Of a stretch of 60,818 nucleotides of DNA, positions 25,991 through 33,496 are shown in pieces. The notes beneath the pieces were generated by a model that worked only from the letters and a program-made list of their open reading frames with translations, had not been told where the DNA came from and ran no database searches. How positions within the stretch are numbered: the stretch's first letter is position 1; every line of letters starts with the position of its first letter. A program made the translations under genes and the position numbers. Origin of the DNA: JAGOUN01 sp040389005 (lineage in GTDB: Bacteria; Pseudomonadota; Gammaproteobacteria; JAGOUN01); NCBI GenBank assembly GCA_040389005.1, contig JAZKAS010000026.1:1-60818 (forward strand). The letters run 5' to 3'.

Positions 25991-26797
25991 ATGAAAAAAT
26001 TTATAAGTACAGTATGTTTGTTTATGGGTATTAGCGTAACGGGATTGGCACAACAGACCTCGCTTGGATTGCCGCATGCCAAGGATATACAACAAATTGT
26101 ACAGCGTGGTGAGTTGCGTGTGGCTATTTGTGCAGATAGCTCCGTGCCACCTTTTATTATTATGAATGGTAATCAGCTCAGTGGTTATGATGCTGATTTA
26201 TCCCAAGTCATTGCGACACATTTAGGTGTCAAACTGCATATTGATCAAGCTTCCTCTTATGATGAAGCGGTTTCTTTTGTTGCTTCGGATAAAGATGATA
26301 TTGCAGATAGCAATTTAACAGCGTCTTATGAGCGCGCTTTTTCTGTTTTCTTTACGAATCCCTATTATATTATGCCGCTTGTTTTGGTTGCTAAAAATAA
26401 TTTTGATACGTCTAACTTTCAGATGGCACAAGAAGTCATCTCAACAAGTTCATCGCTGAATATTAGCGCATTGGCAAACAGCTCTAATCTATCGTATATT
26501 AAAGTTGCCTTTCCTCAAGCCATAGCAACTCCTTATACGGATTTGTCTGATGCCGTTCAGAGCGTCAAAAATAATGAGTATGATGCTATTTTGCTTGATA
26601 AATTTACGGCGCAACAGGCGATTTTCGGCGAAGGATCGTTGAGTATATTTAAGCTTGGACCAGCACACATGGACCCTCTTGCCATTGCGGTGAGTGTCAA
26701 TAGACCGCAGTTATTAATGTGGCTGAACGCTTATCTTGCAAGTGCAGAAGGCCAGGCGGAACAGACAGCTTTAAAACGAAAAGTCCGACTTGAATAA
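25991..26797 (+). CDS. Periplasmic solute-binding protein, family 3, copy 2
   Basis: A second family 3 binding protein of 268 residues begins 12 bases after copy 1. It has a signal peptide (KKFISTVCLFMGISVTGLA, cut before QQ), the same lobe motifs (QRGELRVAICADSSVPPFII, SGYDADLSQVIATHLGVKL, FSVFFTNPYYIMP) and the same end (LASAEGQAEQTALKRKV). In the ligand pocket it reads ADSNLTAS where copy 1 has AISNVTAT, so the two probably bind different ligands after tandem duplication. 6S RNA follows. Confidence 0.88.
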   Translation: MKKFISTVCLFMGISVTGLAQQTSLGLPHAKDIQQIVQRGELRVAICADSSVPPFIIMNGNQLSGYDADLSQVIATHLGVKLHIDQASSYDEAVSFVASDKDDIADSNLTASYERAFSVFFTNPYYIMPLVLVAKNNFDTSNFQMAQEVISTSSSLNISALANSSNLSYIKVAFPQAIATPYTDLSDAVQSVKNNEYDAILLDKFTAQQAIFGEGSLSIFKLGPAHMDPLAIAVSVNRPQLLMWLNAYLASAEGQAEQTALKRKVRLE

Positions 26798-26845
26798 TTT
26801 TAATTAAAAAACTTGCTCGCAAGTGGCAAAAAAAAAGAGCTGTGC

Positions 26846-26851
26846 TATACT
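26846..26851 (+). promoter_or_regulatory. Probable -10 box of the 6S RNA promoter
   Basis: TATACT, preceded by TGTGC, lies about seven bases before the predicted 5' end of 6S RNA. No good -35 hexamer sits at the ideal spacing, so the full promoter is uncertain. Confidence 0.5.
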
Positions 26852-26856
26852 GAAAT

Positions 26857-27031
26857 TGTGCCCGTTGTGAAAAACAGATTATGTGTTTTTTGACCGATAT
26901 TTAAAAGACGGAATCTGGGATTGATCGCTGTTGTGCAAGCTCATCTTGTTATGAGAAGCCTGATGCGATAACTCGGAATCCAACCTGGGGAAACAGGGTC
27001 TTGAAAAACCTTATCTGACACAATGGGTCTT
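26857..27031 (+). ncRNA. ssrS: 6S RNA
   Basis: 6S RNA mimics an open promoter and sequesters sigma-70 RNA polymerase in stationary phase. Support is threefold. CCGATATTT and GAGAAGCCT, both conserved in the Escherichia coli RNA, occur in the right order and spacing. The ends pair: CCCGTTGTG near 26861 against CACAATGGG at 27019-27027, allowing one G-U. The gene lies directly upstream of the 5-formyltetrahydrofolate cyclo-ligase gene, the arrangement conserved in gammaproteobacteria. Length of about 175 bases fits. The exact ends are estimates. Confidence 0.85.
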
Positions 27032-27036
27032 TATTT

Positions 27037-27765
27037 ATGTCGCTTGCTGCCACAAAAAAATCTCTTCGACAATATTATCGTCAACTTCGCAACCAACTTT
27101 CTATTAAGCAAAAAAAATCTGCGGCTCAATCAGTGGCGCACTTATTTTTGAAAAATATTTTACCTCATAAAAAAAATAGAGGTTTTTTGAAACTCGTGTT
27201 GTCGTCATTGCGAGTACTCGAAGCAATCTATCTTCATTTTATTTTTTCAGATGGATTGCCGCGCTCCACTCGCAATGACGTCCCTTGCGGGACGTTTCGA
27301 AAGAGCTTTAATATCGCCGTTTATTTAGCGCATGATGGTGAAATCGATTTGCAATATTTAATTGAAAAATTATGGCAAACAGAATGCGCGGTTTTTCTTC
27401 CTGTCGTTCATGCTGATACGCAACAATTATGTTTTGTGCGTTATCGTGCCTCAACAACGATGAAAAAAAATCAATACGGCATTCAAGAGCCAGAAAATAT
27501 GACTGAATTTATTTTGCCAGAAGCGTTGGATATTGTTCTCATGCCGCTTGTCGCATTTGATCATAATGGTGCGCGCTTAGGTATGGGCAAAGGCTATTAC
27601 GATAAAAGCTTTGCGTTTTGTCGTTATCCACATATCAAACCCATGCTTGTGGGTGTCGCCTATCAGTGTCAATATTGTGAGATGTTACCTGTGGATGAAT
27701 GGGATGTGCCTTTGGATGGCATCATGACAGAAAAAAAATTAATTTTATTGAATGAGAATTTATGA
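27037..27765 (+). CDS. fau: 5-formyltetrahydrofolate cyclo-ligase, with an in-frame palindromic insertion
   Basis: The enzyme (ygfA product) converts 5-formyltetrahydrofolate to 5,10-methenyltetrahydrofolate using ATP. LRQYYRQLRNQLS is the N-terminal family helix; VLMPLVAFDHNGARLGMGKG with YYDKSF is the ATP-binding signature, and EWDVPLDGIMTE the end. At 242 residues it is about 45 to 60 longer than usual. The surplus, roughly residues 55-95, is encoded by a 78-bp palindromic repeat (27203-27280) plus flanks, in place of a variable region before NIAVYLAHDGEIDL. The frame is kept, so the protein may be functional. It lies just after 6S RNA and overlaps ruvX by ATGA. Confidence 0.88.
   Translation: MSLAATKKSLRQYYRQLRNQLSIKQKKSAAQSVAHLFLKNILPHKKNRGFLKLVLSSLRVLEAIYLHFIFSDGLPRSTRNDVPCGTFRKSFNIAVYLAHDGEIDLQYLIEKLWQTECAVFLPVVHADTQQLCFVRYRASTTMKKNQYGIQEPENMTEFILPEALDIVLMPLVAFDHNGARLGMGKGYYDKSFAFCRYPHIKPMLVGVAYQCQYCEMLPVDEWDVPLDGIMTEKKLILLNENL
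27203..27280. repeat. Palindromic repeat (family 2) inside fau
   Basis: The ends CGTCATTGCGAG and CTCGCAATGACG are perfect inverted repeats; inside are AGTACTCGAAGCAATCTATC and GATGGATTGCCGCGCTCCA. It is the same element as at 32469-32541 and 34918-34994 but in inverse orientation. A small hairpin CGTCCC-TTGC-GGGACG follows at its right edge. All three reading frames of this copy were not needed: the used frame is open. Confidence 0.9.
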
Positions 27766-28175
27766 GTCATCAGTATTTAGCCTTTGATTTTGGGACGCGC
27801 TACATTGGTGTTGCCGTCGGTCAAGACGTGACACGAACCGCACAACCCCTCACGACCTTGAAACGACAAGGTCGAGCGATTGATTGGAATGCAATCAAAA
27901 AATTAATCGCGCATTGGAAACCTGCCGCCATTATTGTGGGTATTCCAACACATGATGCTGGTCCGAACCAGTGGATTACTGAAGCTGCTCACGTATTTGC
28001 GGAGCAATTGGCGCAGGAAACAACATGTGTCGTACATAAGATTGATGAACGATTAAGCACGATTGAGGCACGAGAGATTTTATTTGCAGCAGGTGGATAT
28101 CGTTGTTTAGAAAAAGAAGCGGTTGATGCGATGGCGGCGAAAGTCATTTTAGAAACCTGGTTGCGCGATATTTGA
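27762..28175 (+). CDS. ruvX: RuvX/YqgF family putative Holliday junction resolvase / pre-16S rRNA nuclease
   Basis: The 137-residue protein has the RNase H-like fold of YqgF: YLAFDFGTRYIGVAVGQDVT with the first catalytic Asp, AAIIVGIPTHDAG, and VVHKIDERLSTIEAREIL with the downstream acidic residues, ending in VDAMAAKVILETWL. In Escherichia coli the protein acts in maturation of the 16S rRNA 5' end. Full length; ATG overlaps the fau stop. The atp operon begins 40 bases later. Confidence 0.93.
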   Translation: MSHQYLAFDFGTRYIGVAVGQDVTRTAQPLTTLKRQGRAIDWNAIKKLIAHWKPAAIIVGIPTHDAGPNQWITEAAHVFAEQLAQETTCVVHKIDERLSTIEAREILFAAGGYRCLEKEAVDAMAAKVILETWLRDI

Positions 28176-28215
28176 AAAGTCTTTATACTCCGTAAAATTT
28201 TTTGCAGGCGGTCTT

Positions 28216-28627
28216 GTGGCGAAGCTTTTTGTACAGTCACTGAAAAACCAAGCTAATAGCATTGNNNNNNNNNNTTGTGCTTACGCAGAGTGTTATTGTA
28301 TTGCTGTTGGCGGTTGTGTTTTTTTTAATCTCTGGTCATCGCGCCTCGCTTGCCGTCATATGCGGTGGTTTGGTTAATATTTTGCCAGGCTACTTTTATG
28401 CAGCGCGTTTATTTGCAAATGTATCACCGCACGCCATTATGCGGATTATGGTTATTTTTTATGTCGGCGAAGTGCTGAAACTGATCATCAGCGTTGGGTT
28501 ATTCATTATATTGCTCAGTGTTTTCAAGTTTCCGTTACTGCCGTACTTTTTGGGATATTTAGTCGCAGCACTAGCTTTTTGTGTCGCGCCTTTGTGGTTA
28601 ATGAATCAAGCAAACAAGGGTTGTTAA
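28216..28627 (+). CDS. atpI: ATP synthase protein I (contains assembly gap)
   Basis: AtpI is a small membrane protein that helps assemble the c-ring of the F-type ATP synthase. The protein has four hydrophobic helices (TQSVIVLLLAVVFFLISGHR, ASLAVICGGLVNILPGYFYA and two more) and about 135 residues. Ten N at 28265-28274 hide a few codons. I place the start at GTG 28216, since AGGCGG precedes it and the frame up to the gap (LFVQSLKNQANSI) looks like an AtpI N-terminus. It joins the downstream frame if the true gap length is a multiple of three, including zero. First gene of the operon. Confidence 0.8.
28265..28274. other. Assembly gap of ten N inside atpI
   Basis: Exactly ten N, the same length as the gap in fdtB, so a placeholder. 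The N-terminal frame upstream and the long frame downstream fit together only if the true missing length is divisible by three; zero would give ATT GTT GTG CTT. Confidence 0.9.
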
Positions 28628-28633
28628 TACGGT

Positions 28634-29428
28634 ATGAATCACGCGATGACAGCAGCACAATATATTGAACATCATTTGGTGCATTTGGCGTATAACGTCA
28701 AAACTGGCCAATGGCACGATGACGGTAGTTTTTGGGTATTGAATGTTGATTCACTCGTCATGGCATGGATTGTTGGTTTTGCGTTTTTGTTTTTGTTTCG
28801 ACATGTTGCAGCGCGTGTAACCTCAGGAATTCCGGGTAAGTTACAGAATTTTGTTGAAAGTATGTTGGATTTCACGTCAGGGCTTGTTAAAGAATCTTTT
28901 CATGGTGAATGTGCGCTCATAGCACCGTTGGCATTGACGATTTTTTGCTGGGTGTTCTTGATGAACTTTATGGACTTATTGCCCGTCGATCTCGTGCCAA
29001 GAGTCTTGGGATTATTTGGTGTTGAGCATTTCAAAGTTGTACCAACGGCAGATCCGAATATGACTTTCGGAATATCTTTTGGTGTGTTTTTATTGATCGT
29101 TTTCTACAATTTCAAAATCAAAGGTCCCGTCGGCGTATTGAAAGAATCATTAACCTTCCCCTTTGGCCCCTGGTTATTTCCGATTAACCTTATGTTTCGG
29201 TTGGTAGAAGAGTTGGTTAAACCGTTTTCACTTTCGTTGCGATTGTTTGGAAACATGTTTGCCGGCGAATTGATTTTTATTTTAGTGGCTGCGATGTTAC
29301 CGTGGTGGAGTCAATGGATCCCCGCCGGTGCATGGGCAATTTTCCACATATTGATTATTACGATTCAAGCGTTTATTTTGATGATGCTCACGATTGTGTA
29401 TCTGACCATGGCGCATGAACAACACTGA
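28634..29428 (+). CDS. atpB: F-type ATP synthase subunit a
   Basis: Subunit a forms the two proton half-channels of the Fo sector. The protein of 264 residues has about five to six membrane helices; the conserved SLSLRLFGNMFAGELIF carries the essential arginine (Arg210 in Escherichia coli), and FILMMLTIVYLTMAHEQH the C-terminal helix with the conserved polar positions. Spaced six bases after atpI, followed by atpE after 36 bases. Confidence 0.96.
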   Translation: MNHAMTAAQYIEHHLVHLAYNVKTGQWHDDGSFWVLNVDSLVMAWIVGFAFLFLFRHVAARVTSGIPGKLQNFVESMLDFTSGLVKESFHGECALIAPLALTIFCWVFLMNFMDLLPVDLVPRVLGLFGVEHFKVVPTADPNMTFGISFGVFLLIVFYNFKIKGPVGVLKESLTFPFGPWLFPINLMFRLVEELVKPFSLSLRLFGNMFAGELIFILVAAMLPWWSQWIPAGAWAIFHILIITIQAFILMMLTIVYLTMAHEQH

Positions 29429-29464
29429 TTTTTTTGATAACAACTACTAACGGAGACACGGGAA

Positions 29465-29770
29465 ATGATGATTGCTCAACTATTTGCACAGGTTCAAGGC
29501 TTAACGGCAATTGCCGCAGGTTTATTTATTGGCTTGGCTTCTTTGGGAACCGCGATTGGTTTCGGATTATTAGGTGGAAAATATTTGGAAGCGATTGGTC
29601 GTCAACCAGAATTAACACCGATGTTAACCATGCGTATGTTTTTGATGGCGGGTTTACTCGATGCGTTCGCGGCGATTTCTATCGTAATGGGCTTTATCGT
29701 CATGTTTGCTGATAACCCATTCTTGAAAGTCGTAAAAGAAGCAGTCGCGGCACAAACAGGCGCAAACTAA
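29465..29770 (+). CDS. atpE: F-type ATP synthase subunit c
   Basis: The protein is the c-ring proteolipid, two membrane helices joined by the polar loop IGRQPELTPML. The proton-binding carboxylate is the Asp in MAGLLDAFAAISIVMGF. It lacks an obvious sodium-binding Gln/Glu set in helix 1, so proton coupling is likely. With 101 residues it is about 20 longer than the Escherichia coli protein, mainly by a C-terminal tail (KVVKEAVAAQTGAN). GGAGA lies about ten bases before the ATG; the second ATG codon is an alternative start. Confidence 0.95.
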   Translation: MMIAQLFAQVQGLTAIAAGLFIGLASLGTAIGFGLLGGKYLEAIGRQPELTPMLTMRMFLMAGLLDAFAAISIVMGFIVMFADNPFLKVVKEAVAAQTGAN

Positions 29771-29826
29771 TATAAAATTTGAAAGGGCGACCATAAGGGA
29801 TTGCCCTTACGAAAATAGGTAAATGC

Positions 29827-30297
29827 ATGAATATTAATTTAACCTTACTTGGGCAAATGATTACATTTGCGCTCTTCGTGTGGTTCACCATGAAATATGT
29901 GTGGCCGCCGATGATGAAAGCATTGGCAGAACGTCAAAAGAAAATAGCCGACGGTTTAGCCGCTGCAGAACAGAGTCAGCGTGATTTAGAATTAGCGGAA
30001 TTGAAATCGCTTGAAATTATTCGTGAATCGAAAGAAGGCGCTTCACATATTATTGAAGCGGCGAATAAACGCGCGGAAGTGATTATCGAAGAAGCGAAAG
30101 AAGCGGCGCGAGTGGATGGTCAACGCATTGTTGCGCATGCACAAGATCAAGTGAACCAAGCGGTTGTGAAAGCGAAAGAAGAATTGCGTTCGCAAGTGGG
30201 TCAATTGGCTGTAGCGACAGCAGAAAAAATATTACGCCAAACGATTGATGCTTCAAAACATCAAGAACTAATCGCGCAAGCGGTTAAAACGATATAA
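29827..30297 (+). CDS. atpF: F-type ATP synthase subunit b
   Basis: The protein is the peripheral stalk subunit: one N-terminal membrane helix (NLTLLGQMITFALFVWFTMK), then a long charged coiled coil (KALAERQKKIADGLAAAEQS onward) that binds subunit delta at its C-terminal end. The 156 residues match Escherichia coli exactly. The stop is ten bases before atpH. Confidence 0.96.
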   Translation: MNINLTLLGQMITFALFVWFTMKYVWPPMMKALAERQKKIADGLAAAEQSQRDLELAELKSLEIIRESKEGASHIIEAANKRAEVIIEEAKEAARVDGQRIVAHAQDQVNQAVVKAKEELRSQVGQLAVATAEKILRQTIDASKHQELIAQAVKTI

Positions 30298-30307
30298 GTG
30301 AGCAGTC

Positions 30308-30841
30308 ATGAGTGAACCAAAAACACTTGCCCGACCTTACGCTGTTGCCGCGTATCATTTTGCGCAAGAATGTAATCAAGTGGCGGCATGGGAAACGATG
30401 TTGGCGAATATTCGCACGCTCGTGTTGACCGAACAAATGCAACACATATTGCATTCGCCCGCATTTGATACGACAAGTTTGCTGAAATTATTACAGTCTT
30501 TTAGTGAAAAATGTTTAGATGCTTCTGGTTTAAATTTTCTTAAGTTATTAATCGCCAATCATCGGCTTGTATTAGCGCCTATGATTTTTGAATTATTTGA
30601 AGCAATTAAATCAAAAGCAGAAAATGTCGTTTCTGTTGATGTGACGACGGCAGTTACACTCAATGCAACTGAGCAAACAACTTTAATTGAAACGATTGTT
30701 AAGCAGTTAAAACAGCAAGTTTTACCCGTGTTTCATGTTGATGACACACTGATTGCGGGCGCAGTGATTCGAGTCGGCGATGAGTATGTGCTCGATGGCT
30801 CAATGAAAACACAATTAACACGATTGAAAACACAATTTTAA
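30308..30841 (+). CDS. atpH: F-type ATP synthase subunit delta
   Basis: Subunit delta joins the peripheral stalk to the top of the F1 head. The 177-residue protein is all-helical at the N-terminus (TLARPYAVAAYHFAQE is the family opening) and ends with AGAVIRVGDEYVLDGSMKTQ followed by LTRL, the conserved C-terminal strand-helix. A REP-like element separates it from atpA. Confidence 0.95.
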   Translation: MSEPKTLARPYAVAAYHFAQECNQVAAWETMLANIRTLVLTEQMQHILHSPAFDTTSLLKLLQSFSEKCLDASGLNFLKLLIANHRLVLAPMIFELFEAIKSKAENVVSVDVTTAVTLNATEQTTLIETIVKQLKQQVLPVFHVDDTLIAGAVIRVGDEYVLDGSMKTQLTRLKTQF

Positions 30842-30850
30842 TATTATTAT

Positions 30851-30876
30851 GTAGGGGCTGTGCCTTGTGCCTGCCC
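30851..30876 (+). repeat. REP-like element (family 1), atpH/atpA junction
   Basis: The 26 bases GTAGGGGCTGTGCCTTGTGC plus CTGCCC are identical to the element at 33451-33476 before atpD. Ten bases after the atpH stop and 21 before the atpA start codon. Confidence 0.9.
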
Positions 30877-30896
30877 AAAGAAAAAAAGGTGGCCTT

Positions 30897-32441
30897 ATGC
30901 AACAACTTAATCCTTCAGAAATCAGTTCTTTGATTCAAGCCAGTATTGAGAACTTTGATTTCAGTGCTGAAAAACGCAGTGAAGGTACGATTATCAGCGT
31001 ACGCGATGGTATTTTACGTATTCACGGCTTGCGTGATGTTATGCAAGGGGAAATGATTGAATGCCCCGGTAACGTATTTGCGATGGCGTTGAATCTTGAG
31101 CAAGATTCTGTCGGCGCCGTAGTTTTAGGTGATTATTTGCATTTATCAGAAGGTAACATTGTTAAATGTACCGGACGAATTTTAGAAGTGCCTGTTGGTG
31201 ATGCTTTGCTAGGTCGTGTTGTTGATGCCTTGGGTCGTCCAATTGATGGCAAAGGCGCAATTGAAACTGAATTTTCTTCTCCTATCGAAAAAGTAGCGCC
31301 CGGTGTTTTGTGGCGTCAATCGGTTGATCAACCGTTACAAACCGGATTGAAATGTATTGATGCGATGGTGCCCGTGGGTCGTGGTCAACGTGAATTGATT
31401 ATTGGCGATCGACAAACTGGGAAAACAGCAGTAGCGGTTGATGCGATTATCAATCAAAAAGGTACCGGCGTTAAATGTATTTATGTGGCGATCGGCCAAA
31501 AAGCGGCATCGATTGCTGCTGTGGTTAGAAAATTAGAGGAACACGGCGCATTAGCACACACTATTATTGTCGCAGCTTCTGCCGCTGAATCTGCGGCGAT
31601 GCAATTTGTTGCACCGTATTCTGGTTGTGCGATGGGTGAATTTTTCCGTGATCAAGGCGAAGATGCGCTTATTGTTTATGATGATTTAACTAAACAAGCG
31701 TGGGCTTATCGACAAATTTCTTTATTATTACGTCGACCACCGGGTCGTGAAGCGTATCCGGGTGACGTATTTTATTTGCATTCACGTTTACTAGAACGTG
31801 CTGCGCGCGTCAGTGCAGAATTTGTTGAGAAAGCAACCAACGGTCGTGTTACTGGTAAAACTGGTTCATTAACCGCGTTGCCCATCATTGAAACACAAGC
31901 GGGTGACGTTTCAGCGTTCGTACCGACCAACGTAATTTCTATTACCGACGGACAAATTTTCTTAGAAACAGATTTGTTCAATGCCGGTATTCGACCTGCG
32001 ATTAACGCGGGTTTATCGGTATCGCGTGTCGGTGGTGCAGCACAAACAAAAATCATTAAAAAGCTTGCCGGTAATATTCGTTTAGCGCTTGCACAATATC
32101 GTGAATTAGCGGCGTTTTCACAATTCGCTTCTGATTTGGATGATGCGACACGTAAACAATTAGAACGTGGCCAACGCACCGCAGAAGTGATGAAGCAAAA
32201 ACAATATAGTCCGTTATCTGTTGCAGAAATGGGCTTGGTGTTATATGCGGTACAAAAAGGATATTTTGATGATGTTGCGTTAGTAGAAGTGGTGCGTTTT
32301 GAACGCGCATTGGTGGCTTACTTCCGCAGCATGCATACCGATTTAATGAATCGCATTAATGCGACTTGCAATTATAACGATGAAATTGTTGAAGGCATGG
32401 ATAATGTCATCAAACAATTTAAAGCAACGCAGACTTGGTAG
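30897..32441 (+). CDS. atpA: F-type ATP synthase subunit alpha
   Basis: Alpha is the non-catalytic nucleotide-binding subunit of F1. GDRQTGKTAVAVDAI is the Walker A loop, ALIVYDDLTKQAWAYRQISL the Walker B region with the DELSEED-side contacts, and PAINAGLSVSRVGGAAQ carries the arginine finger. 514 residues, the usual size. The start is ATG 30897 (MQQLNPSEIS), preceded by GGTGG; the longer frame from a GTG at 30867 begins inside a REP element. Confidence 0.97.
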   Translation: MQQLNPSEISSLIQASIENFDFSAEKRSEGTIISVRDGILRIHGLRDVMQGEMIECPGNVFAMALNLEQDSVGAVVLGDYLHLSEGNIVKCTGRILEVPVGDALLGRVVDALGRPIDGKGAIETEFSSPIEKVAPGVLWRQSVDQPLQTGLKCIDAMVPVGRGQRELIIGDRQTGKTAVAVDAIINQKGTGVKCIYVAIGQKAASIAAVVRKLEEHGALAHTIIVAASAAESAAMQFVAPYSGCAMGEFFRDQGEDALIVYDDLTKQAWAYRQISLLLRRPPGREAYPGDVFYLHSRLLERAARVSAEFVEKATNGRVTGKTGSLTALPIIETQAGDVSAFVPTNVISITDGQIFLETDLFNAGIRPAINAGLSVSRVGGAAQTKIIKKLAGNIRLALAQYRELAAFSQFASDLDDATRKQLERGQRTAEVMKQKQYSPLSVAEMGLVLYAVQKGYFDDVALVEVVRFERALVAYFRSMHTDLMNRINATCNYNDEIVEGMDNVIKQFKATQTW

Positions 32442-32468
32442 AGTTAATGGCTTGTAATTTTGCGCAGT

Positions 32469-32541
32469 CGTCATTGCGAGCGCAGCGCGGCAATCCATCC
32501 TAAAAGATTAAGATAGATTGCTTCGAGTACTCGCAATGACG
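32469..32541. repeat. Palindromic repeat (family 2), atpA/atpG junction
   Basis: Ends CGTCATTGCGAG and CTCGCAATGACG are perfect inverted repeats; the left half continues CGCAGCGCGGCAATCCATC, the right half AGATTGCTTCGAGTA. The 73-base element fills most of the atpA-atpG gap. Confidence 0.92.
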
Positions 32542-32584
32542 TCCTCGTAAGAATTGATTAACGTTAAGTGATAAGTGATAAATA

Positions 32585-33448
32585 ATGGCAGCAGCAAAAG
32601 AGATTCGCAGAAAAATTAGCAGCATCAAAAGCACGCAAAAAATTACGCGTGCGATGGAACTGGTTGCTGCGAGTAAATTAAAAAAATGCCAACAGCGCAT
32701 GAGTTTGTCAAAACCGTACGCGACAAAAATTCGTCAGATTATTAGCCATTTGGCGGATAGTAATGCTGAATATCGTCATCCGTTTTTACAAAAAAGTGAA
32801 AAACTGACGCGTGTTGGTTATATTGTAGTGAGTTCTGATCGTGGATTATGCGGTCCATTAAACTCTGCTCTATTTCGTTCTGTTTTGCTTGATATGAAAG
32901 AAAAAGAACAACAAGGCATTGAAGTCGATGTTTGCCCGATCGGCACAAAAGCGGTGCAACTATTTAAGCGTTTAAATTCACGCATTGTTGCGCAAGCGAG
33001 TCACTTAGGTGAGAAACCAGCGATGAGCGAACTGATTGGTGTGATTAAAACTTTACTCGATGAGTTTGCAGCAGGAAAAATTGACGCGCTTTATATTTGC
33101 GCGAATGATTTTGTTAACACCATGAAACAACAACCGTATATTGAAACGTTGTTGCCGGTGATTCCTGAAGAAAATTCTACATTGAAACATCATTGGGATT
33201 ATATTTACGAACCCGAAGCAAAAACACTACTCGATTATTTGTTACGACGTTATGTCGAATCACAAGTGTATCAAGGTGTCGTTGAAAATGTGGCGTGTGA
33301 ACAAGCGGCGCGAATGGTTGCGATGAAAAGCGCGACGGATAATGCCGGCGAAATCATTAATGATTTACAATTGGTTTATAATAAAGCGCGTCAAGCGGCG
33401 ATTACTCAGGAGATTTCTGAAATCGTTGCGGGTGCGGATGCGGTCTAA
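32585..33448 (+). CDS. atpG: F-type ATP synthase subunit gamma
   Basis: Gamma is the rotating central shaft. The N-terminal helix AAAKEIRRKISSIKSTQKIT and C-terminal ATDNAGEIINDLQLVYNKAR with QAAITQEISEIVAGA are family signatures forming the coiled coil; YIVVSSDRGLCGPLN lies in the Rossmann-like domain. 287 residues as expected. Followed three bases later by a REP element. Confidence 0.97.
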   Translation: MAAAKEIRRKISSIKSTQKITRAMELVAASKLKKCQQRMSLSKPYATKIRQIISHLADSNAEYRHPFLQKSEKLTRVGYIVVSSDRGLCGPLNSALFRSVLLDMKEKEQQGIEVDVCPIGTKAVQLFKRLNSRIVAQASHLGEKPAMSELIGVIKTLLDEFAAGKIDALYICANDFVNTMKQQPYIETLLPVIPEENSTLKHHWDYIYEPEAKTLLDYLLRRYVESQVYQGVVENVACEQAARMVAMKSATDNAGEIINDLQLVYNKARQAAITQEISEIVAGADAV

Positions 33449-33450
33449 AT

Positions 33451-33476
33451 GTAGGGGCTGTGCCTTGTGCCTGCCC
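33451..33476 (+). repeat. REP-like element (family 1), atpG/atpD junction
   Basis: Identical over 26 bases to the element before atpA (30851-30876), placed two bases after the atpG stop and 20 bases before the atpD start. Confidence 0.9.
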
Positions 33477-33496
33477 AATTAAAAGAGGAAAATAAA

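Noticed and set aside
29434..29712. Frame overlapping atpE on the plus strand
   Set aside because: Out of frame with the clear subunit c sequence and without any family motif.
30867..30896. Longer atpA start at GTG 30867
   Set aside because: It lies within a REP element that occurs elsewhere outside genes; ATG 30897 has its own ribosome binding site and matches the family N-terminus. The same holds for atpD (33467 versus 33497).
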